Below, piece after piece: positions 1-7,932 of a stretch of 42,057 nt of DNA (positions are counted from its first letter, which is position 1; the number at the start of each line of letters is the position of its first letter). The notes under the pieces are model-generated. The model was not told the origin of the DNA, searched no databases, and saw only the letters and a list, made by a program, of their open reading frames with translations. The translations under genes and the position numbers were made by a program. The stretch covers positions 1 through 42,057 of the forward strand of contig NZ_JAFLQW010000123.1 of assembly GCF_017313335.1 (NCBI RefSeq), in the 5' to 3' direction. This DNA comes from Phormidium pseudopriestleyi FRX01 (GTDB lineage: Bacteria; Cyanobacteriota; Cyanobacteriia; Cyanobacteriales; Laspinemataceae).

Positions 1-1872
1 AAAGTGCTGAATCCGCTTTTTCTGGATGATTTACGGGAGCAATTAGAAGCAGGGGGAGATAATGCTCGGAAATTGCAGAATTTGCGGCAACGGATGGCAA
101 GGATTCGGGTATTTGACCCGGCTTGTGGGTCGGGGAATTTTTTGGTGATTGCCTATAAGGAGATGCGGAAAATTGAGGCAAAAATTAATGAGTTTCAGGG
201 TGAACCGGCTCGCGCTTCTAAGATTCCCTTAACCAATTTTCGGGGAATTGAGATTCGGCATTTTGCGACGGAAATTGCGCGGTTGGCGTTGATTATTGCG
301 GAGTTTCAATGTGATGTGTTGTATCGGGGGCCGCAGTTGGCTTTGTTGGAGTTTTTGCCGTTGAAGGCTGACAATTGGATTACTTGCGGCAATGCGTTGC
401 GGTGGGATTGGTTGAGTCTTTGTCCACCGACGGGAACGGGGGTAACGGTGCAGCGTGAGGATTTGGATTTGTGGGGGGAAACGCGAGACGAGGCGGAGAT
501 TGAGTTTGAGAATGAGGGGGGAGAAACTTATATTTGTGGTAATCCGCCTTATTTGGGTTCTACTTGGCAATCACAGGAACAAAAAGACGATTTAAAACAA
601 ATTTTTGAGGGTCGTACCAAAAGTTGGAAGTCGCTGGATTATGTGGCAGGTTGGTTTATGAAAGCGGCAGATTATGGGACGCGAACTAATGCTGCGGCGG
701 CTTTTGTTTCTACGAATTCGATTTGTCAGGGGCAACAAGTGCCGATTTTATGGCCGCTTATTTTTGAGACGGGTCATGAGATTAATTTTGCTCATACGTC
801 GTTTAAATGGGCAAATTTGGCGAGCCATAATGCTGGGGTGACGGTTGTGATTGTTGGCATTTCTCGACAGAATAACAAAGCTAAATTTTTATTTTATATT
901 GAAGATAATGGCGACACCGTAGCAATAGATTCAGCTCATATAAATGCTTATTTAGTCTCTAGTTCTAACGTGATTATTGAAAAAGCCGCAAAGCCGTTAG
1001 GTGATTTATCTGAAATGAGCTTTGGCAATAAACCTGTAGATGGAGGAAATTTGCTGTTTTCCACTGATGATGTCAATGCACTTAGACTGACAAAAAAGCA
1101 ACAAGAAAAATTTATCCGACGGATTTATGGATCAGCCGAATTTATTCGCGGTCTGTCTCGCTATTGTCTGTGGATTGAGGATGAATATCTTGATGAAGCA
1201 TTAGCAATTGAACCGATTAGGCAGCGAATTGAAGAGGTTCGTAAAATGCGGTTAGCAAGTCGTGCCAAAGATGCGAATGATATGGCTGCGCGTTCGCATC
1301 AGTTTCGGGAAATGAATATCGGGAAGACCCAAACGATCGCTGTGGCTGCTATTTCATCAGAAAATCGTCAATTCCTACCATGTGGATTACTCAGTCCGCA
1401 CGAAACTATTACGAATAAGGTTTACGCCCTCTACGATGCCCCACTCTGGAACATGGCACTCATTGCCTCACGCCTGCACTGGGTTTGGATTGGCACAGTC
1501 TGCGTGCGAATGAGAACCGATTTCTCCTACTCCAACACTCTCGGCTGGAACACCTTCCCTGTCCCCACTCTCACGGAACAAAACAAAATTGACCTCACCC
1601 GTTGTGCGGAAGATATTTTGTTGGCGCGAGAGCATTATTTCCCCGCTACTATTGCCGATATGTACGATCGCGATCGCATGGATAGCGAATTTCCCCTAGT
1701 CCGGGAGGCACACGATCGCAATGACGAAATCCTCGAACGCATCTACATCGGTCGCCGCTTCAAAAACGACACCGAACGCCTAGAAAAACTGTTTGAAATG
1801 TACAGTAAAATGACCAGCCAGCAAAAGTCTGGGAAAAAGTCAGGAAAACGCAAAACCAAAGGTGCTAAATAG
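1..1872 (+). CDS. MmeI-like (type IIL/IIG family) adenine-specific DNA methyltransferase, 5'-truncated by the window edge
   Basis: The visible part begins inside the methyltransferase domain. SAM-binding motif I (DPACGSGNF) lies about 40 residues in and the catalytic motif IV (GNPPYLG) near residue 180, as in gamma-class N6-adenine methyltransferases. A variable central part, probably the target-recognition domain, follows. The tail (about 540-600, with DREAHDRNDEILERIY-like helices) resembles the C-terminal helical domain of MmeI/YeeA-type enzymes, and the protein ends in a Lys-rich stretch. The frame is open to base 1 and the lysine codon there is in frame, so the GTG at 4 is unlikely to be the start. 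In full-length relatives an N-terminal nuclease-like domain and a helicase spacer come first. Whether this is a complete restriction-modification enzyme or an orphan methyltransferase therefore cannot be judged here. The family call rests on motifs and overall resemblance. Confidence 0.85.
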   Translation, partial: KVLNPLFLDDLREQLEAGGDNARKLQNLRQRMARIRVFDPACGSGNFLVIAYKEMRKIEAKINEFQGEPARASKIPLTNFRGIEIRHFATEIARLALIIAEFQCDVLYRGPQLALLEFLPLKADNWITCGNALRWDWLSLCPPTGTGVTVQREDLDLWGETRDEAEIEFENEGGETYICGNPPYLGSTWQSQEQKDDLKQIFEGRTKSWKSLDYVAGWFMKAADYGTRTNAAAAFVSTNSICQGQQVPILWPLIFETGHEINFAHTSFKWANLASHNAGVTVVIVGISRQNNKAKFLFYIEDNGDTVAIDSAHINAYLVSSSNVIIEKAAKPLGDLSEMSFGNKPVDGGNLLFSTDDVNALRLTKKQQEKFIRRIYGSAEFIRGLSRYCLWIEDEYLDEALAIEPIRQRIEEVRKMRLASRAKDANDMAARSHQFREMNIGKTQTIAVAAISSENRQFLPCGLLSPHETITNKVYALYDAPLWNMALIASRLHWVWIGTVCVRMRTDFSYSNTLGWNTFPVPTLTEQNKIDLTRCAEDILLAREHYFPATIADMYDRDRMDSEFPLVREAHDRNDEILERIYIGRRFKNDTERLEKLFEMYSKMTSQQKSGKKSGKRKTKGAK

Positions 1873-1904
1873 TTCAAAAAATCACCCAATCCATGAGGAG
1901 TTTA

Positions 1905-2045
1905 ATGATGTCTAACACCACAGAACAACGAGAAAACTTGATTGAGGCAATCAATACCCTGCCGGATGAAATGCTGAACGAGCTTGCCAGTTTTATTGAA
2001 TACCTACGCTATAAAACAGTCCAGCAGCAGAGGACCCCACCCTAA
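1905..2045 (+). CDS. DUF2281-like small protein (antitoxin-like), 3' end replaced by a repeat
   Basis: A 46-residue frame begins at tandem ATGs (1905 and 1908) behind a strong ribosome site, GAGGAG at 1895-1900. Its core, LIEAINTLPDEMLNEL followed by ASFIEYLRYK, matches the helical start of DUF2281/VapB-like cyanobacterial proteins, which usually sit beside PIN or similar toxins. Such proteins are normally about 65-80 residues. This one stops inside the palindromic repeat starting at 2041, and its last residues (QQQRTPP) run into that repeat. I infer that the repeat truncated the gene. No toxin partner follows. It lies 32 bp after the methyltransferase stop and could be co-transcribed with it. 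Confidence 0.6.
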   Translation: MMSNTTEQRENLIEAINTLPDEMLNELASFIEYLRYKTVQQQRTPP

Positions 2046-2075
2046 CCCTCCCCTTGCCAAGGGGAGGGGACCGGA
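2041..2075. repeat. 35-bp palindromic G/C-run repeat, copy 1
   Basis: The CCTAACCCTCCCCTTGC half pairs with the AAGGGGAGGGG half to form a compact hairpin. The same 35 bp recur at 11117-11151 with one mismatch (GCC against GCT). The following 75 bp contain further runs of the same kind (about 2095-2150). This is an intergenic repeat type common in filamentous cyanobacteria. Here it supplies the stop codon of the preceding small gene. Confidence 0.8.
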
Positions 2076-2243
2076 GGTGGAGTGAAGCGGAAAACACCTA
2101 CCCTTGTAGGACCCTAATTTTCCCTAAGACAGAGGGGAGGGGAGCATCAGGTGAAGTTAATATAATAGCCAGCCCCTTAACAATGCCAATCGGCTTGATA
2201 GAATGGGGGAAGAGTCCATCTTAATCATCAGGATAAATTAGTC

Positions 2244-2651
2244 ATGTCAAAGTCTAGCCCACCCCCTTCATTTAATATCCATAAATTAAGAGAACTTCAA
2301 ATCAGATTAGATCGGGACAAAGATTTAGGGAAGTTCTGGAATTTTTATATGGACAGATTTATCGACCATCCCGAATTTCTGGATTTTGGCGGACCTGTTG
2401 ATCATCCTTTTTTGAAAGAAGTCATCCCGCTAATCACTCAGAAACTTTTTAAGAAAGACCCCCAGAATATGTTGCTCATCAAGATTCCTGAATATGATTT
2501 TATTCATGGGAGTTTTACGGTAGAGAATGAGATTGGGGGAGTCATTTATTTTGAGAAAAAGCTGAAGGGAGTAGCCGCTGTATCAGACCCTAATCGTACA
2601 GGACAGGTGCAGTATTCTCGCTTCACCGGGCATCCCGTAGATAATAACTGA
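2244..2651 (+). CDS. hypothetical protein, 135 aa
   Basis: I do not recognise this family. The protein is soluble, with no signal peptide or membrane segment, and mixed charge. A helical N-terminal half carries a W/F-rich patch (KFWNFYMDRFIDHPEF, about residues 34-49). The C-terminal half looks beta-rich (residues 80-115, alternating hydrophobics). The start is ATG, with a weak AGGA about 10 bases upstream. It stands alone between two repeat clusters, with no obvious operon partner. Codon use resembles its neighbours, so it is probably a real gene. Confidence 0.7.
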   Translation: MSKSSPPPSFNIHKLRELQIRLDRDKDLGKFWNFYMDRFIDHPEFLDFGGPVDHPFLKEVIPLITQKLFKKDPQNMLLIKIPEYDFIHGSFTVENEIGGVIYFEKKLKGVAAVSDPNRTGQVQYSRFTGHPVDNN

Positions 2652-2658
2652 AGTCATT

Positions 2659-2719
2659 GTAGGGTGGGCACTGCCCACCTAGCGTAGTTGACAAGGCAGG
2701 TGGGCAGTGCCCACCCTAC
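2659..2719. repeat. Perfect 22-bp inverted repeat, 8 bp after the upstream stop
   Basis: The arms are 2659-2680 and 2698-2719, separated by 17 bp. Each arm also folds on itself (GTGGGCA-C-TGCCCAC). This nested palindrome is a typical dispersed cyanobacterial repeat. Lying just past the stop of the 135-aa gene, it could also act as a 3' hairpin that limits read-through, although no T-run follows. Confidence 0.85.
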
Positions 2720-2831
2720 GAATTTTGGGCCCTCATCTCAGGGGAGAGGGATTTAGGGTGAGGGTTTCGCTCCCAAAGTTGTTAGAATTGCTCCTTACTG
2801 TCTTGACGCAGGAATAAGGAACAAAAGTTTG

Positions 2832-5800
2832 ATGAGCGATCGCCGTTATCATCTGGGAAAATCTTTGAGAAAGGTGCAACTCCGACTCGACCCCATCATC
2901 TACACCCACCGAGGGCAATGGGTGATTGGGACTTTAGTGGCGAGTTTGGGGCTACTGAGTACCCCCGTCCCTGGGGCGATCGCACAGCAGATTCCAGCCG
3001 AGGCAAGGATTCCCGAGACTTCCCTGAGTCAAATGGCACCGGGTCGAGTTCCCTCCCAATCCCTGACGGAAAACTCGGCGTTGCGCTTAGGGGTGGTTCG
3101 CAGTCCGGAAAATGAAGCCCAATGGGAGGCGATCGATGCCCGCTTAAGGGCGGCAGGATTGGTCTATGAGACTATTGAACTCGATCGCCTGTTGGATGAT
3201 GCGATCGCCGCCAATATTACTGTCCTGTTTATCCCCAATATCTCCACCTGGACTGTTGAACAGGCCCTGGCCCTTGAAAGTTTACTCAGTCAAGGGGTTC
3301 ATGCAGTGGTCTCAGGACCTTTAGGTGTAAACTCGGCAGCAGGGATTCGTCACGCTTTAACTGCAACCATTGGCGGGACTTGGCAAGGTCAGTTGTCCCA
3401 ACCGACGCCGATGGAACCCCTCTATTGCCGCACTGAACTACTCTGTCCCTCTAATTGGATTCCCCCAGAGGTCAACCGCATCGCGATTCCTGGGGGCATT
3501 TTAGCGCCGAGTGGCTATAACACGGAAGTGATGACTACCTGGGGTCCTGCACCGGGGAATCCAGCGGTCTTGATTGGCGATCGCATGACCTTTTTTGGCT
3601 GGGAGTGGGGCAACCATCCCGATGTGGAGTATGATAGCGCCTGGTTACGGGCGGCTCTGTTAAGAAATGAAGTTCAACGCGGACCCCGGGTCAATCGCAC
3701 TGTAGCGGGTCAGGAGAATACTCCACCCCCACCCCCATCCCAGGCCCCTTCGTCTCCGGCCCCAAATGAGGCGGAACAATTGCGGGAAGCGGAAGTGCAA
3801 CGACGGCAACCGTCGGAAGAACCGCCTCAACCCATCACTCCGGTTCCGCCTCCGGCGCCAGTCCCCCAAGCGCCAGCGCGTCCTTCTCCCTCGGATACTC
3901 TCCCCTCTTTTCCTGAGAGTTCTACTCCCTCGGACCGGAGTACGGTACAGGCAGAAGCGGTTTCCCCGCCAGGGCTGGATCCGGCGGAAGAAACGGCTCC
4001 TCCGGGGCTGATAGTGGAGCAAGGGCCATTGCCGATTCTCTCGTTCCAGGCGATCGAGATGCGGCAAGAATTGGAAAATTTGTTAGGACGGGTGGAAAGT
4101 GCCCTGATTACCGCCTCGGTTCATGCTCAAGGTCCTCAGCAAGCTCGTTCACAGAGTGAAGAGGAGATGAGGGAGAAATTGCCCATCGCCTCTGCATCCC
4201 TGGTTGTTGTGGGGGAGAAGACAGGGGCGGAAATTGGGGAGGCGATCGCCCAGATAGAACAGGCGTTTCTTCCCACCAGTGAGGCGATCGCCACGGCGCG
4301 ATCGCTGCTGTTGGAATTCCCCCAATTAGTTCAGCAACAGGACTATGCCGGTGCTCGCGCTAAATGGGTGGAAATTCGCGACCTCCTGTGGGAAAACTAT
4401 CCCACTAATGGCGTTTTAGCTCAACCGGAAATCCGCGCTATTTGGCTCGATCGCGGTTCCATTGTGCGGGCGGGTTCAGAACAGGGTCTAGCCCGGATTT
4501 TTGACAATCTCGCCGCTACGGGGATTAATACGGTATTTTTTGAAACCGTCAATGCCGGATATCCAATTTATCCCTCCCAGGTGGCACCGCAGCAAAATCC
4601 TTTAATTGGCAATTGGGACCCCTTGGCGGTGGCGGTCAAATTGGCTCACGATCGCAACATGGAGTTACACGCTTGGATCTGGACTTTCGCCGCCGGGAAT
4701 CAGCGACACAATGTTTTACTCAATTTAGACCCCAATTATCCCGGTCCTGTCATCGCTGCTCATCCCGATTGGGCGAGTTATACTAACGACGGACAGATGA
4801 TTCCCCGAGGACAAACTAAGCCTTTTCTGGACCCGGCAAATCCCGAAGTTCGCCGTTATTTGTTAAATATTTTAGAGGAAATTGCGACTCGGTATGACGT
4901 GGATGGGGTGCAGTTAGATTATATTAGATATCCTTTTCAGGACCCAAGTGCGGAACGCAGTTATGGATATGGCAAAGTTGCACGTCAGGAGTTTCAGAAT
5001 TTAACCGGCGTGGACCCGATGACGATTACTCCAGGCGATCGGGATTTGTGGCAGCAATGGACTGATTTTCGAGTCCGTCAAGTTGATAGTTTTGTCTCAG
5101 AAGCTTCTCAACGGCTGCGAACTCTGCGTTCTGATTTAATCTTGTCGGTAGCGGTGTTTCCGTTGAATCCTCACGATCGCCGCAACAAAATTCAACAAAA
5201 TTGGGAAGAATGGGCACGTCGCGGGGAGGTTGATTTAATTGTGCCGATGACTTATGCAATGGATACTAATCGTCTGGAACAGTTGGCGCAACCTTGGATT
5301 AATCAGGAGGATTTGGGGGCAGCTTTGATATTACCGGCGATTCGTTTGCTGGATCTACCGGAGATTATTGCAGTAGACCAAATCCAGGCGTTAAGGAATC
5401 AGTCTGTGGGAGGATATGCGCTGTTTGCGGCGGAAAATCTTAACCCGGTATTGAATGGGATTTTTCAGCGGACTCAAGGACCTTCTGCCTTGGGCGATCG
5501 CACTCCTATTCCCTACCGAGAACCTTTTGCCGCTGCTGCTGCTCGATTTGCCGGATTGCAACGGGAATGGCAATTTTTGCAGGATACGGAAGAGTTGTCT
5601 ATGAGAGAGGTTGACCTCACCGGGTTTGAGGATAAGGGATTGCAATTAACTCAAGCGTTGGAAGAGTTGGCGAGTGATCCTTCCGGGCCAAATCTCCAAC
5701 AAGCTCATTCAGTTTTGAGGGAGTTTCGCGGCCAGTTTCGGGGTTGGATGAATCTCTATTCTTTGCAAAAACCCTATCAGATTCAAACTTGGGAAAATCG

Positions 5801-5858
5801 ACTGCAAACCCTGGAGGATTTATTAAGTTACGGCGAGCAATTTCTATTGAAACGATGA
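2832..5858 (+). CDS. Secreted family 10 glycosylhydrolase-like (GHL10/DUF187) protein
   Basis: The 1008-residue protein has an N-terminal signal sequence with its hydrophobic core near residues 35-50, ending around AIAQQ. Residues about 85-200 form an alpha/beta domain that resembles a glutamine-amidotransferase/ThuA-like fold. A Pro-rich linker (about 297-375) and an Ala/Glu-rich helical stretch follow. The GHL10 domain starts at EIRAIWLDRG (residue 533). It contains NTVFFETVNAGYPIYPS, the strand motif DGVQLDYIRYP with a likely catalytic Asp at 696, and LIVPMTYAMD. GHL10 proteins are predicted cell-envelope polysaccharide or peptidoglycan hydrolases, so the substrate is unknown. I chose ATG 2832. 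The TTG at 2829 is possible but weaker. It has no operon partner. Confident on family, not on substrate. Confidence 0.88.
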   Translation: MSDRRYHLGKSLRKVQLRLDPIIYTHRGQWVIGTLVASLGLLSTPVPGAIAQQIPAEARIPETSLSQMAPGRVPSQSLTENSALRLGVVRSPENEAQWEAIDARLRAAGLVYETIELDRLLDDAIAANITVLFIPNISTWTVEQALALESLLSQGVHAVVSGPLGVNSAAGIRHALTATIGGTWQGQLSQPTPMEPLYCRTELLCPSNWIPPEVNRIAIPGGILAPSGYNTEVMTTWGPAPGNPAVLIGDRMTFFGWEWGNHPDVEYDSAWLRAALLRNEVQRGPRVNRTVAGQENTPPPPPSQAPSSPAPNEAEQLREAEVQRRQPSEEPPQPITPVPPPAPVPQAPARPSPSDTLPSFPESSTPSDRSTVQAEAVSPPGLDPAEETAPPGLIVEQGPLPILSFQAIEMRQELENLLGRVESALITASVHAQGPQQARSQSEEEMREKLPIASASLVVVGEKTGAEIGEAIAQIEQAFLPTSEAIATARSLLLEFPQLVQQQDYAGARAKWVEIRDLLWENYPTNGVLAQPEIRAIWLDRGSIVRAGSEQGLARIFDNLAATGINTVFFETVNAGYPIYPSQVAPQQNPLIGNWDPLAVAVKLAHDRNMELHAWIWTFAAGNQRHNVLLNLDPNYPGPVIAAHPDWASYTNDGQMIPRGQTKPFLDPANPEVRRYLLNILEEIATRYDVDGVQLDYIRYPFQDPSAERSYGYGKVARQEFQNLTGVDPMTITPGDRDLWQQWTDFRVRQVDSFVSEASQRLRTLRSDLILSVAVFPLNPHDRRNKIQQNWEEWARRGEVDLIVPMTYAMDTNRLEQLAQPWINQEDLGAALILPAIRLLDLPEIIAVDQIQALRNQSVGGYALFAAENLNPVLNGIFQRTQGPSALGDRTPIPYREPFAAAAARFAGLQREWQFLQDTEELSMREVDLTGFEDKGLQLTQALEELASDPSGPNLQQAHSVLREFRGQFRGWMNLYSLQKPYQIQTWENRLQTLEDLLSYGEQFLLKR

Positions 5859-6080
5859 CTGGGGAGCCGGTTTTAAAAATAGAAATTCGCACCCTCAAGG
5901 GTGGGTCTATAGCGGTTCGGTGGACTCATGAGGTATGCCAATAGAGCCCCTCTCTCGTCTTGGGCCGCCGACGAGAAAGGGGTGAGGGCTGTACCTTCTG
6001 GACATGAGAAACGCTATACACGGACAAAGCCCTTCAAGCGCGGCGTCAAAGCGAAAACCGACTTTTACCAACCGGATTTG

Positions 6081-6134
6081 GTATGAGGCGCAGTCTCCCC
6101 CCCCCCAACGGGCAAGGGAGACTGCGCCTCATAC
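6081..6134. repeat. Perfect 19-bp inverted repeat hairpin
   Basis: The arms GTATGAGGCGCAGTCTCCC (6081-6099) and their exact complement (6116-6134) flank a 16-bp loop containing a C-run. There is no T-run, so this looks like a dispersed palindromic repeat rather than an intrinsic terminator. Confidence 0.85.
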
Positions 6135-6341
6135 TGTTTATTAGCGGCAGGCCGGTTGAAATCGGGTATCCTCTTGATGTAACTTGAGAGGAAGGGCAGT
6201 CTCTGCCTCAATTGTATTGAGGTCAGATTGCGAATTTTTAAGAAACTTAACAAAACTGGGAAAAGCCTGAGACGGCGATCGCTCTGTGGGAGGAAAATCC
6301 AGGAAGGAAGGGGAGGCGAATGATCATGCAGATAATGCCAT

Positions 6342-6365
6342 AACCCTTTGATAGGAAGGGTTTTT
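6342..6365 (+). terminator. Terminator-like hairpin with T-tract
   Basis: The stem AACCCTT (6342-6348) pairs with AAGGGTT (6356-6362) around a 7-nt loop. The run of five T at 6361-6365 overlaps its 3' side. It has the form of a rho-independent terminator on the plus strand but lies almost 500 bp after the nearest upstream gene. It may end an untranslated transcript, or it may be fortuitous. Confidence 0.4.
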
Positions 6366-6492
6366 AGTGACTCCCATCACTCCGGCTTACCGATCTCGAT
6401 CGCGTCATTACAACAAAAACATCACACCCGTCAACGGGAAAAACACATAAATTAGAAAAGTAAGCAACTGTAATTTAACCGTGATTATACTT

Positions 6493-6693
6493 ATGTCTGC
6501 CTCTCATCGATCATCAGAATCTACCATAGGCGAACTGACGGAAAAAATTCTGAACTCTCGTCGAATTAGCCGTCAAGATCAATCTCAATTGATGCGCCTC
6601 CTCTGCGGTAGTTATCTCGGAGAACGAGAACAAGACTTGGTTGATAAAATTTATCAGGGATTGCATCTGGGATTAATCAAAGTTGTGGATTGA
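6493..6693 (+). CDS. Conserved small cyanobacterial protein, 66 aa, unknown function
   Basis: The pattern TEKILNSRRISRQDQSQL followed by LGEREQDLVDKIYQGLHLG and a terminal IKVVD resembles a widespread, uncharacterised small protein family of cyanobacteria. It is predicted all-helical and soluble, with no cysteines apart from one in LLCGSY. I prefer ATG 6493 to the in-frame GTG at 6481 because the preceding MIIL segment looks non-coding. No good ribosome site is visible. A hairpin with a T-run begins 7 bp after the stop, consistent with a monocistronic transcript. Its function is not assignable. Confidence 0.65.
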   Translation: MSASHRSSESTIGELTEKILNSRRISRQDQSQLMRLLCGSYLGEREQDLVDKIYQGLHLGLIKVVD

Positions 6694-6699
6694 AAAGTC

Positions 6700-6743
6700 A
6701 GCCCCAGAACTGATGATTATTCAAGAATTCACCGGGCTTTTTT
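6700..6743 (+). terminator. Possible terminator after the 66-aa gene
   Basis: AGCCC (6700-6704) can pair with GGGCT (6734-6738), followed by T-rich sequence to 6743. The loop is long (29 nt) and the stem short, so the call rests mainly on the T-run and the position just after a stop codon. Confidence 0.35.
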
Positions 6744-7300
6744 CCTTTATATTTAAACCGACGGTTGATATTAGTTACCAGATAACCTGTTCAACGCTCA
6801 ATTAAGCCCACAGATTCGGCCAAGGCTGTTCCAATGGCATGGTTCCTGACTCGATTCAGTTTCTCTCTACTGTTATGAAACTTATTCCAGAACCTTCTCA
6901 AGCCCCACCATTGTCACCGATTTTTGATTTTGGGCAACTTTTCCCGGAGACTATTGGGCATTTTGTCACAGCTTCTTGATATCGAGAAACTCGGACCGCA
7001 CCCTCTCAACTCTTCCCCTTGTTCAGAGGAAGGTGTAAATTGAGGTCAAAAATTGATGACAGGGACAAGATTTTTATCCATCAGAAGGGTTACCCCCAGT
7101 TCGTTCGGAAACTGCGGTGGCAATAGCAGAGGCAGGTTCTGCTATAGCGACCCAACGGGGTCTGAAAATTTGGGGGTTGGTTTATGAAATAATCCGGCGT
7201 TTAATTTCAATTTGTTTCGTTTCGGATTCAATCGTCGTTTCTGCCCCAAACTATCCTAAACTAGAAAAGATCCTCGTTTAATAACGTTTGAGGCTCGGTT
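6744..7300. other. Intergenic region with no clear gene
   Basis: These 557 bp contain no ORF with convincing coding character. The longest ATG frame (6839, about 45 codons) matches nothing I recognise. The final 100 bp are AT-rich and are the likely promoter region of the zinc-ribbon gene, but no consensus pair stands out. Confidence 0.5.
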
Positions 7301-7867
7301 ATGGCATATATGTGTAACCTGGGTAACGGCCAGCAGGTTTTTGTTTACAATCAGGACAATCAAACGATTGTGACCCTCAGTGGGACTCTTCCGGGTCAAC
7401 AGCAACAATCAAGTAGCGGATTTTCCACGGGAAAATGGACCGCGCTGCCAATTTTATATCGCAATGCCGGGGGTTTCATTTTGCGAATAGAAAGCGATCG
7501 CGGTCCGCATTATGTGCAATTGCAAGGGTCCTCCATGAGTGCGATCGGCACAACCCCGAATTTGGAGAATGCTCAAGTGATGCCGATGCAAACTGCAGAA
7601 AAACCCCCAGAGGCCAGAATGGAACCCATGAAACCGATGGAACCCATGAAACCAATGGAACCCATGAAACCGATGGAACCCATGAAACCAATGAAAATGG
7701 GGGACATGGAAATGCGAATGAATCCGATGGAAATGCAGATGGGAAATATGGCTATGAGTATGGGAGAATCGACCCCATCCTACCGCCAAAATTTCTGTCC
7801 CCAATGCGGTGCGCCGGTGAAAGAAAATGACCGCTTTTGTGCAAATTGCGGCCATCGGTTATCCTAA
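7301..7867 (+). CDS. Methionine-rich zinc-ribbon protein, 188 aa
   Basis: Residues 1-100 form a soluble, beta-looking domain (QQVFVYNQDNQTIVTL, GGFILRIESDRGPHYVQL). Residues about 103-155 are extremely methionine-rich. They comprise four tandem MEPMKP units encoded by an exact 18-bp repeat, then MKMGDMEMRMNPMEMQMGNMAMSM. The C-terminus is a double-CxxC zinc ribbon (Cys166, Cys169, Cys180, Cys183; CPQCG and CANCG). Zinc ribbons of this type mediate protein or nucleic-acid contacts. Met-rich runs of this density are known in copper-handling proteins, but there is no signal peptide, so a metal role is only a hypothesis. It ends 65 bp before the transglutaminase gene on the same strand and may be co-transcribed with it. 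The ATG at 7301 is chosen because the strand pattern begins at once. Confidence 0.8.
   Translation: MAYMCNLGNGQQVFVYNQDNQTIVTLSGTLPGQQQQSSSGFSTGKWTALPILYRNAGGFILRIESDRGPHYVQLQGSSMSAIGTTPNLENAQVMPMQTAEKPPEARMEPMKPMEPMKPMEPMKPMEPMKPMKMGDMEMRMNPMEMQMGNMAMSMGESTPSYRQNFCPQCGAPVKENDRFCANCGHRLS
7619..7690 (+). repeat. Four 18-bp in-frame tandem repeats (MEPMKP)
   Basis: Four copies of ATGGAACCCATGAAACCR occupy 7619-7690. The last base alternates G, A, G, A, so the true unit is a perfect 36-bp duplication of a pair. This signature implies recent expansion by slippage or unequal exchange, and copy number may vary between strains. Confidence 0.9.
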
Positions 7868-7932
7868 GCGCGATCGCCCGATTAATTCCCCCCACCTCTT
7901 CTTTTCACTGCACTCTTTCTGCCTCACCCTAA

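Larger units (their letters stand above)
5859..6480. other. Repeat-rich intergenic region
   Basis: No convincing gene lies in these 622 bp. It holds a hairpin at 5947-5982 (13-bp arms with one mismatch), a perfect 19-bp hairpin at 6081-6134, and a terminator-like stem at 6342-6365. The block CCCCTCTC...GGGCCGCC...GGGGTGAGGGC at 5947-5990 recurs in diverged form at 29832-29873. The promoter of the following small gene probably lies in the AT-richer last 80 bp, but no clear -35/-10 pair is visible. Confidence 0.6.

Noticed and set aside
6839-6976. Short ATG frame of about 45 codons in the 6.7-7.3 kb gap
   Set aside because: No ribosome site, no recognised family, and composition like the surrounding non-coding DNA.
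7619-7690. Regular repeats that could suggest a CRISPR array
   Set aside because: Units are 18 bp, contiguous without spacers, and translate as MEPMKP in a real gene.
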